DNA from: an uncultured Collinsella sp.
GTDB taxonomy: Bacteria > Actinomycetota > Coriobacteriia > Coriobacteriales > Coriobacteriaceae
Length of the DNA stretch: 13,553 bases
Assembly (NCBI GenBank): GCA_900549535.1
Contig: UROR01000051.1
Location: forward strand, 1 to 13,553
Direction: 5' to 3'
Part shown: piece by piece, positions 7,217 to 12,702 of the stretch
How the letters are laid out: each line of letters starts with the position of its first letter
Position numbering within the stretch: the first letter of the stretch is position 1
Made by a program: the position numbers and the translations under genes
Notes under the pieces: model-generated
What the model was told of the DNA's origin: nothing
The model's database searches: none
Seen by the model: only the letters and a program-made list of their open reading frames with translations

Positions 7217-7327
7217 CTAATGGCAGAATTTATCCATGTAGTCCTCAAAGTCGAACACTTCTACCACGACGCCCTCTTCCTGAAACTCTTTCAGCTGCTC
7301 CAAGAGATCTTTGTTAATAACGTCCAT
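7217..7327 (-). CDS. 36-residue acidic peptide, putative RiPP precursor
   Basis: A small gene of 36 codons plus TAG, with a textbook AGGAGG (7335-7340) 7 nt before the ATG. It starts 13 nt after the radical SAM stop and is followed by the operon terminator. The peptide begins MDVINKDLLEQLKEFQEEG and ends VVVEVFDFEDYMDKFCH. It is strongly acidic, with an amphipathic helix-like N-terminal half suited to a leader and a C-terminal half rich in Val, aromatics (Phe25, Phe27, Tyr30, Phe34) and a single terminal Cys35-His36. No signal peptide or transmembrane segment is seen. Position beside a B12-radical SAM enzyme with a PqqD-like domain and an MFS exporter suggests it is the modified substrate. 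I do not recognise a named precursor family. The CDS call is good; the precursor role is inferred. Confidence 0.75.
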   Translation of the reverse strand: MDVINKDLLEQLKEFQEEGVVVEVFDFEDYMDKFCH

Positions 7328-7340
7328 GCAGAAACCTCCT

Positions 7341-8765
7341 CTATCTAATCAATTGTAGTATATCTGCTTTCATGCAATTATCAACCAACTTGTTTAATTG
7401 CTCCTCGCTTGCCGATAGTCCCTCTTTTTTCAAAATGTCGCGCACCTCGTTCTTAGTAATCGGCTTTTCAAACAACGAAAGCAAAGCGAACGAAAAATCA
7501 TTAACCGCACACATTCTATGGGTGGCACAACTCAGCAGTACTCTTAACCCCTCTTTTGAGCGTCCGACTTCTTTCACAAACGAACTTTTAACCAATTGAA
7601 AACCATTATCGTGCATTACATAATCGGCATCGATATTTGTATTCAGCAATCCATAATGCAACAGTTCTTCTATCGCCCTTGTCAGCTCGAGATCGCCCTG
7701 ATCAAGGATAAGAGAAATGCTACAATCGGCCTCCAATAAACGGGCCAACTTAAGGTATACCAACTGGGAAACAGCATAGACATGATGGTATTCAGAATTA
7801 TAGAAGTAGGCAAATGGCTCAACGAGCACGACAGAGGTCTTGGAATCCAGCCAGATTCGATCAGCTGGATTTAGACTAGTCAGCCGTCGCTTTACTTTGG
7901 TCAAATGTCCCTTATACCTGACAGCGTGAATAGAATCTAGGATCCAGGTCACCTCTGAAATATGAAGCCGCTGGGGCAAGTCAATTGTGTCGCTACCGTT
8001 TATGACTTCTTGCATATAAAAATCAATATGATGCTCATCAGATAAGGATTTTGCTTCATTTAAAGTTAAACCAGTGCCTGAAACATAATCCACTTCGAGG
8101 CGCAAATCCTCATATTGGGACTTCGGCATTACAGAGACACCATACTTATCGGGATGATTCCAAACATCCGACCCCATAACGAGACCAAAATTCGTAAATC
8201 CTCTCGTGGAATATGGAACACCACATACCTGTTTTGAATAATTCAAAACATTCTCTGTATAAGCTAAGGTGTTCAGAGCCTCTTCTTTAGTTTCGGTCGG
8301 AAAGCCAATCATAAAGAATAGATGAACAGGAATACCCGCATTGAGACAATCATGGATATTGCGATCAATCCAATCAACTCTCGTGTTCTTCTTCATTAGA
8401 TCAAGAACTCTTTGGTTGTATGACTCGAGGCCAAACTGAATCTGCCTACATCCACTTTGGTATATCTTGTTGAAAACGTCTGTACTTAGGGTTGGAGAGA
8501 ACCTCGTTTCTCCATGCCAGAAAAACGTTTTTCCCGATGCGTTTATTTCATCCGCGAGTTGCTCCATTCTTTTGCCTTCGAATGTTTCATCCACAAAAGA
8601 GAAAACTCTCGTGCCGTATTTTTCATTTAACCGACACATTATTTCAAATACTCTCGATATAGGCATCTTTCGGTAACAACCACCGGTAGCACCGGGAATG
8701 GTGCAGAAGGCGCAATGATTAAAACACTGCCTAGAGGAATAAACCGGCAATATTAACTCAGGCAT
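7341..8765 (-). CDS. Radical SAM catalytic half of a split B12-binding radical SAM enzyme
   Basis: This 474-residue frame from ATG 8765 carries the radical SAM core of a B12-binding radical SAM protein. Seen: CFNHCAFC (Cys14, Cys18, Cys21; CxxxCxxC) for the 4Fe-4S cluster; FSFVDETFEG and RQIQFGLES as later core strands; FFMIGFPTET; and a long C-terminal region after about residue 265. The last 63 residues (412-474) resemble a PqqD-like winged-helix domain, the leader-binding fold of many RiPP enzymes. The upstream gene ends at KYFM, and this frame resumes at MPELILPVYSSRQC, which is normally continuous with it. A 10-bp duplication separates the two. The frame is open further upstream to 8960, but that part overlaps the partner in another frame. 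No ribosome binding site precedes ATG 8765, though it overlaps the upstream stop and could be reached by reinitiation. Confidence 0.82.
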   Translation of the reverse strand: MPELILPVYSSRQCFNHCAFCTIPGATGGCYRKMPISRVFEIMCRLNEKYGTRVFSFVDETFEGKRMEQLADEINASGKTFFWHGETRFSPTLSTDVFNKIYQSGCRQIQFGLESYNQRVLDLMKKNTRVDWIDRNIHDCLNAGIPVHLFFMIGFPTETKEEALNTLAYTENVLNYSKQVCGVPYSTRGFTNFGLVMGSDVWNHPDKYGVSVMPKSQYEDLRLEVDYVSGTGLTLNEAKSLSDEHHIDFYMQEVINGSDTIDLPQRLHISEVTWILDSIHAVRYKGHLTKVKRRLTSLNPADRIWLDSKTSVVLVEPFAYFYNSEYHHVYAVSQLVYLKLARLLEADCSISLILDQGDLELTRAIEELLHYGLLNTNIDADYVMHDNGFQLVKSSFVKEVGRSKEGLRVLLSCATHRMCAVNDFSFALLSLFEKPITKNEVRDILKKEGLSASEEQLNKLVDNCMKADILQLIR

Positions 8766-9672
8766 GAAGTAGCATGAAGTATTTAGAAAGGGCGAAGCCA
8801 TCGAAATCGGGAACTGTATCGTTGATAAATGTTTGCTCAATCCGATGGTTTTTATATATCTTTCCACCTTTAGCATGGCAAAGGTTTGGAACACAGTCGA
8901 GATTGTCATCACCAGAGTCAAGAGCCTCAAGAAGACGTGCAAGCGGCTCTTCGCCGTCATACATCATTATCGAATCAATGTATTCAAAAAAGGGATGCCA
9001 TTCTTTCATGCAGTCATCTGCTAAACGAGTAATGTAATTGCCGCCCAATGAGACGTGTTTAACAGATGGACATTCTTCTTTAATCAGTTTCGCTAACGTA
9101 ACTGCAGAAATCAATTGGAAACAGCCGCTCACCGAAATCCCAATAAACTCGATTTTTTCCCTCTGAATACGCTTAAGAAAGGCAGTTTCATAGAAGGAAA
9201 TAAACGGATTATGCAAGGTATCCGCAAGCGATTTCATTATTTCTGGTGTCGAATAATAATCATAGGGCAGATCTATGGAGTTGAACGTGTATTTAACTCC
9301 ATATGAGACGTGATTTATGATATAGAGTGCATTTCTAAAAATGTTTTCAGCATATTGTCTTTCTTTTAGATTAAAGTATCTCTTCGATCTGAAAATATCT
9401 TTTGCTTCGTCAACATTAAGTGCTGACTTTTGTATCAACTCGATTGTTAATTGAACATTCGAACTAAACGAATCCTTTGATTCCCGATACCTTTTACAGC
9501 ACTCTTCGACATGTCTAAAAGATAGGAGGTCATCGTAAAATTCCACGTTTAAGTCAACAATGTCAACTTTGTATTGTTCAACCTCTTGAAGATATGACTT
9601 CAAAACAGGCAAGGCAAGATACGGCCCCACTGGACTCCATCCTGGGGGAAATACTAAAAGCGTTTTAGGCAT
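8758..9672 (-). CDS. Cobalamin-binding half of a split B12-binding radical SAM enzyme
   Basis: A 304-residue frame matching the N-terminal B12-binding part of B12-radical SAM enzymes. It opens MPKTLLVFPPGWSPVGPYLA, then VDIVDLNVEFYDDLL, and later IEFIGISVSGCFQLISA, VSLGGNYIT and MMYDGEEPLARLLEAL. As is usual in this class, the DxHxxG motif is absent. It ends with the linker TVPDFDGFALSKYFM, which in intact family members leads straight into the radical SAM core. Here four out-of-frame residues and TGA follow. Without one copy of the 10-bp repeat at 8762-8781 it would fuse to the next frame as a 773-residue protein. It starts 7 nt after the MFS stop with a weak ribosome binding site, so it is probably translationally coupled. 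It is either one broken gene or a two-subunit enzyme. Confidence 0.8.
   Translation of the reverse strand: MPKTLLVFPPGWSPVGPYLALPVLKSYLQEVEQYKVDIVDLNVEFYDDLLSFRHVEECCKRYRESKDSFSSNVQLTIELIQKSALNVDEAKDIFRSKRYFNLKERQYAENIFRNALYIINHVSYGVKYTFNSIDLPYDYYSTPEIMKSLADTLHNPFISFYETAFLKRIQREKIEFIGISVSGCFQLISAVTLAKLIKEECPSVKHVSLGGNYITRLADDCMKEWHPFFEYIDSIMMYDGEEPLARLLEALDSGDDNLDCVPNLCHAKGGKIYKNHRIEQTFINDTVPDFDGFALSKYFMLLHA
8762..8781. repeat. Perfect 10-bp tandem duplication causing a frameshift
   Basis: GCATGAAGTA occurs twice in direct tandem on the plus strand (8762-8771 and 8772-8781). On the coding strand TACTTCATGC is doubled. Reading with one copy gives KYFMPELILPVYSSRQC, the expected join between the B12-binding domain and the radical SAM core. 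With two copies the frame shifts and TGA is met four codons later. Confidence 0.92.
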
Positions 9673-9679
9673 ATCAACG

Positions 9680-10867
9680 TCACATCTTTCGCAAATAATT
9701 CAATTGAAACACAACTACCATCATAATTGAAAATACACCAAGTCCTGTAACGAGAATTGAGAACATCGCGATGCTCGTGAACAGCGAAACAAGGAGTGTT
9801 GAAATAACAACAGCAACCGATTGCAAAGACTCCCTAATTGAAAACAGGCTTATCGATTCAGATTCGTCTCTCGCCAAATCCTGCAGCGATGTTATGAGAA
9901 GCACATCTTGAATGGCGTTTCCGGCACCGACGATAAAAAGGAAAATAAACGATATCCCAGACGCATAGCGATAGCCAAACGCCAGATACGCACCGAGCGC
10001 AAGATACGTCACAAAACAATATGATTTAACGCAATCGGAACCACTAATTAAACGACCATATATTGTATTTCCGAACAACAGTCCGATTGTAAGACTACTC
10101 TGAAGGAATCCGTATTGTATCGATGACGAGTCAAATTGCAATTGCGCAATAGCTGGCAAAAGAGAATTCAGAGAGCCGAATGCCACACCACTAGAAATAT
10201 CGATTAATAGGAAACCAATTGCCAAGTGCTTCGCGCTAAGATCACTAAATGCAGTCCTGTTTTTTTCATTTTTGCTTATCCCCTCTTTATCATTAACCTC
10301 GATAACCGACGGAACATCTCGCAGCAACCAGAACGACGCGGCAAAAGAAAGCGCGTCTAATGCAAGAACAGCCTCCGCCCCAAATTGAGTGACAACAAAA
10401 CCGCCGGCAACTGGCCCCACAACCATCATCAAATTCTGCAGGAACCCAAACGAATTATTAATTACGTCGCGATTGATACTATTCGTATTGGCTCTTAACA
10501 ACGAGTAAAAGCAGGGCATTTCTACCGTTCGGCAAAGCGATACCGCGCACGTAATAGCAAACATACTCCATTTACTATCAACAAAAATATAGCAAACGAA
10601 TAATCCCGCGCGAATTAAGTCTGCCAATCTCATGGCCTGCAGTGTCCCGATACCCATCTTCTGAGGCAGCTGCGCGAGCGCAACTGAAAACAGAGAGGGG
10701 GCAAATCTGCAGCAGACCATCAAAGCAGTTGCAGAAACATCGTGAGTTACCTCGTAAATCAGCATTGGCAAAGCAATATTCGCACACCAATTGCCTATTT
10801 CGCTTATCCCTCTAGCAATATATAGGACCCGAACCGGACGGCTAGCTCTCAATACCGTGAACATCAC
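9680..10867 (-). CDS. MFS permease, probable peptide exporter
   Basis: A 395-residue major facilitator superfamily permease, resembling the MFS_3/EntS-like exporter group, with about 12 hydrophobic segments across its length. Typical features are the N-terminal RASRPVRVLYIARGISEIGNW helix, VGPVAGGFVV in the middle (the antiporter-type Gly/Pro motif region) and a central charged loop near residues 190-210 with NDKEGISKNEKNR. It would sit in the cytoplasmic membrane. The start is a GTG at 10867 or ATG at 10864; GAGG lies 6 and 9 nt upstream respectively. It overlaps the upstream DUF2087 gene by 26 nt, so the two are likely translationally coupled. By context it would export the mature product of the operon; the substrate is not shown by the sequence. 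Confidence 0.85.
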   Translation of the reverse strand: MMFTVLRASRPVRVLYIARGISEIGNWCANIALPMLIYEVTHDVSATALMVCCRFAPSLFSVALAQLPQKMGIGTLQAMRLADLIRAGLFVCYIFVDSKWSMFAITCAVSLCRTVEMPCFYSLLRANTNSINRDVINNSFGFLQNLMMVVGPVAGGFVVTQFGAEAVLALDALSFAASFWLLRDVPSVIEVNDKEGISKNEKNRTAFSDLSAKHLAIGFLLIDISSGVAFGSLNSLLPAIAQLQFDSSSIQYGFLQSSLTIGLLFGNTIYGRLISGSDCVKSYCFVTYLALGAYLAFGYRYASGISFIFLFIVGAGNAIQDVLLITSLQDLARDESESISLFSIRESLQSVAVVISTLLVSLFTSIAMFSILVTGLGVFSIMMVVVFQLNYLRKM

Positions 10868-11123
10868 GATTAACCTCGTATTTCAGGCCTCGCTCATCCC
10901 TTAATAGGAATCCATAATCAACCAAGTACCGCCTCAACACGGCATAATCAGGATAGAGCTGTGACAGCACACGATTAACCTGAAGCTCCGTATAACTTGT
11001 ATTTAATTCAAAGAAAGAGACGGCCCATAGCAGCATGATTCTTTTATAGCTTTCCTTTTTTGGAATTGAAACCAGCTCGCCATTCTTGAGAAATCGTTTT
11101 TTAAAGTCTATTAGCTCATCCAT
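10842..11123 (-). CDS. DUF2087 protein, possible winged-helix regulator
   Basis: A 93-residue protein resembling DUF2087 (PF09860), a small domain often attached to ArsR-type regulators or standing alone. Seen: FLKNGELVSIPKKESYKRIML at residues 11-31, NTSYTELQVNRVLSQLYPDYAVLRRYLVDYGFL at 41-73 and a basic/acidic tail. The Tyr-rich PDYAVLRRYLVDYG block is the family hallmark and looks like a winged-helix recognition region. GGAGG lies 6 nt before the ATG. It is the first gene of the operon and overlaps the MFS gene. A role as local regulator, or as a leader-peptide-binding helper for the maturation enzyme, is inferred only. Confidence 0.78.
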   Translation of the reverse strand: MDELIDFKKRFLKNGELVSIPKKESYKRIMLLWAVSFFELNTSYTELQVNRVLSQLYPDYAVLRRYLVDYGFLLRDERGLKYEVNRDVHGIES

Positions 11124-11150
11124 TCACATCCTCCATTTCATACGCATCTA

Positions 11151-11179
11151 ATACTAAAAATGCATACGCTTTAGGTCAT
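11151..11179 (-). promoter_or_regulatory. Candidate promoter of the RiPP-like operon
   Basis: On the minus strand ATGACC (11174-11179) and TAGTAT (11151-11156) are separated by exactly 17 bp, each matching four of six consensus positions. Predicted initiation near 11144 would leave a leader of about 20 nt that includes the GGAGG at 11130-11134. It is plausible but weak. Confidence 0.35.
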
Positions 11180-11197
11180 CGCATTCGGCTTCTATAT

Positions 11198-11217
11198 TCG
11201 AACTAAACTCGAACTAA
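11198..11217 (-). promoter_or_regulatory. Two 9-bp direct repeats with 11-bp period upstream of the operon promoter
   Basis: TCGAACTAA occurs at 11198-11206 and 11209-11217 (TTAGTTCGA on the minus strand), 11 bp centre to centre, about one helical turn. Their position some 55-70 bp upstream of the predicted transcription start suits an activator such as an OmpR/PhoB-type response regulator. They overlap the 3' end of the neighbouring gene. Confidence 0.35.
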
Positions 11218-11442
11218 TCTAAATGATTTGCTCAAACACTCTTCGAAAGCTCGTTTTTCACTCTGAGTAAAACGCCCTTCCCAGTCAGTCCACGAACAGG
11301 AAGGCAACTCACAGCGAGCGGAGTCGAAGCCCTCTGCCGTCGGTCGTTCAAAATGCACGACAACCTTTTCGATATCCCCATCTGTAATCAGGTCAGAATG
11401 AACGACCTCGGTACCGTCTTCGAATGTCATATACGGGTACAT
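11203..11442 (-). CDS. Short MYPYMTF-type conserved hypothetical protein, C-terminally truncated
   Basis: A 79-residue protein beginning MYPYMTFEDGTEVVHSDL, with the block VVVHFERPTAEGFDSARCEL and a WTDWEG segment. From memory this matches a family of small conserved proteins, roughly 95-100 residues, common in Firmicutes and coriobacteria, with no settled function. Here the protein ends FEECLSKSFRLVRV, where relatives usually continue for about 15-20 residues with a NAHLL(F/Y)KYA-like tail, so the gene looks cut short at its 3' end next to the AT-rich island. The start at ATG 11442 has GAGGTGG 8 nt upstream. A longer frame to 11697 has no such support and is not used. No membrane segment is seen, so it is probably cytoplasmic. 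Confidence 0.6.
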   Translation of the reverse strand: MYPYMTFEDGTEVVHSDLITDGDIEKVVVHFERPTAEGFDSARCELPSCSWTDWEGRFTQSEKRAFEECLSKSFRLVRV

Positions 11443-11616
11443 CACGTAAACCACCTCGCAATCGTAAATCCAGTTTAGCATCAAGCTATTGCACCAAAGA
11501 CAGCAAGCCCCCTTGATGAGTTGATGGTATCTGTTAAATGTCACGTACGATTCACATCTGGTGGGTACCCTGATGGCTACACGAAACGAAGCAGATTTAC
11601 ACCGGGAGGACCCCGT

Positions 11617-12567
11617 ATGACAACCAAGTACACCGACGCGCCGCGCACGCGCGTCATGACGCCAGCATCGCTCAACAACGGCGTGCACGAGAACCATTCC
11701 ATCGGACAGACCATGGCCATCGCGCCCAAAAAGGGCCTGTTTGACGACATTTCCATTCCCCAGATCATCGCCGGCGCCGCAGCTGCCGCCACGAGCGTCG
11801 CACTTGCCTCCAAGATTGGTATCGCTGGTTCAGTAATTGGCGCCGCCGTGAGCTCGGTCATCACCGTTGTGTCATCGCAGGTCTACCGCCACTTTATCTC
11901 TGCCAGCGCCGAAGCCATCAAAGGTACGCACGCCGCCGTCGACTACCCCGCCGGCGCCTACGAGCCCGTTGAGTTTAATGCCGAGGAGCACCTGGGCGGC
12001 GCCGCGACTACGCAGGAGATGCGCCAGATTGCGGGGCGCGCGACCACGGCGCGCGTTGCTCCCGACAGCCTGCGCGCCAAGGCGGCGGCAGAGCGCAGTC
12101 AGACGCAAAAGAAGGTCATCGTCTTCTCGATCGCCATCGCCATCGTCGCGGTCATCGCCTGCGCCGGCGCCATCCTTATCACCACCGCCGGTGAGGGTCT
12201 GGGCGAGCGCCCCGAGCCAATCCTTTCGTCGCGCACGACGGAAAGCGATGCAAATGGCAACACCCAGTCGCAAGACCAGCAGGCACAGACGGACGGCACG
12301 CAAGACAGTTCCACCTCTACCGATTCGTCCTCGAATACCCAAAACCAATCGCAGGGCGCCGATTCTTCTGTGAACAACAGCGGCGCGCAATCCGGCACGA
12401 CCGACTCAAGCCAAACGACTGACGGTTCGCAGCCGAACACGGGAGGCCAGACGAGCGACACCACGTCGGGAACGGGCACAGCAGACAGCAACAACAGCAA
12501 TTCGAGTGGCACCACATCGGGCACGGCATCTGACAGTTCAAGCCAAGGCACGACATCGGACAACTAG
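11617..12567 (+). CDS. Membrane protein with a long Ser/Thr/Asn/Gln-rich C-terminal tail
   Basis: A 316-residue protein of unknown function. Residues 47-90 form an Ala/Gly/Val-rich hydrophobic stretch, probably one or two membrane helices. Residues 166-190 (KKVIVFSIAIAIVAVIACAG onward) are a clear transmembrane helix with a positive Lys-Lys flank at its N-terminal end. From about residue 200 to the end the sequence is almost only Ser, Thr, Asn, Gln, Gly and Asp, without a sorting motif. The basic flank suggests the tail lies outside the cell. The start is ATG 11617, with GGGAGG 7 nt upstream; earlier in-frame ATGs lack this. It is divergent from the MYPYMTF gene and stands alone. It could be a surface stalk or a cell-envelope protein; no domain is recognised. 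Confidence 0.75.
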   Translation: MTTKYTDAPRTRVMTPASLNNGVHENHSIGQTMAIAPKKGLFDDISIPQIIAGAAAAATSVALASKIGIAGSVIGAAVSSVITVVSSQVYRHFISASAEAIKGTHAAVDYPAGAYEPVEFNAEEHLGGAATTQEMRQIAGRATTARVAPDSLRAKAAAERSQTQKKVIVFSIAIAIVAVIACAGAILITTAGEGLGERPEPILSSRTTESDANGNTQSQDQQAQTDGTQDSSTSTDSSSNTQNQSQGADSSVNNSGAQSGTTDSSQTTDGSQPNTGGQTSDTTSGTGTADSNNSNSSGTTSGTASDSSSQGTTSDN

Positions 12568-12597
12568 GCGCTGCATCCCCAGATAGGCAACCTGTAC

Positions 12598-12631
12598 AAC
12601 GGACGCGAATCGATAGCGGTTCGCGCCCGTT
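12598..12631 (+). terminator. Hairpin downstream of the membrane protein gene
   Basis: AACGG-A-CGCGAA (12598-12609) pairs with TTCGCG-C-CCGTT (12620-12631) around a 10-nt loop, with one A-C mismatch. AGGCAA (12585-12590) can pair with TTGCCT just outside. Only a short T tract follows on the plus strand, so termination may be weak. It lies 30 nt past the stop codon. Confidence 0.55.
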
Positions 12632-12702
12632 TGCCTTGGGCGACGAGATGGCAAGCCCTGTGCGATGGTAAGATGCTTTGGTGTGTAAAGAGGAGATTTG
12701 CC

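Larger units (their letters stand above)
7140..11220. other. AT-rich island carrying a RiPP-like operon
   Basis: Base composition drops sharply here. The line at 8641-8700 has 27 G+C of 60 and the line at 9301-9360 has 17 of 60, against 40 of 60 at 6541-6600 in nadE. Codon use shifts in step, with many AAA, TTT and ATA codons. The borders fall in intergenic sequence near 7140 and around 11220. I see no integrase, transposase, tRNA or flanking direct repeat, so the mode of arrival is unknown. Horizontal transfer is an inference from composition. Confidence 0.6.

Noticed and set aside
8766..8960. N-terminal extension of the radical SAM half to 8960
   Set aside because: This 65-residue stretch is out of frame with the coding content of the B12-binding half and shows no homology-like pattern.
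11514..11540. TTGATG/TTAAAT promoter for the membrane protein gene
   Set aside because: The spacing is only 15 bp and the matches are partial, so it is not supported well enough to list.
11443..11697. N-terminal extension of the MYPYMTF protein to 11697
   Set aside because: The added residues are low-quality and Cys/Arg-rich, overlap the start of the divergent gene, and lack a ribosome binding site; ATG 11442 has GAGGTGG.
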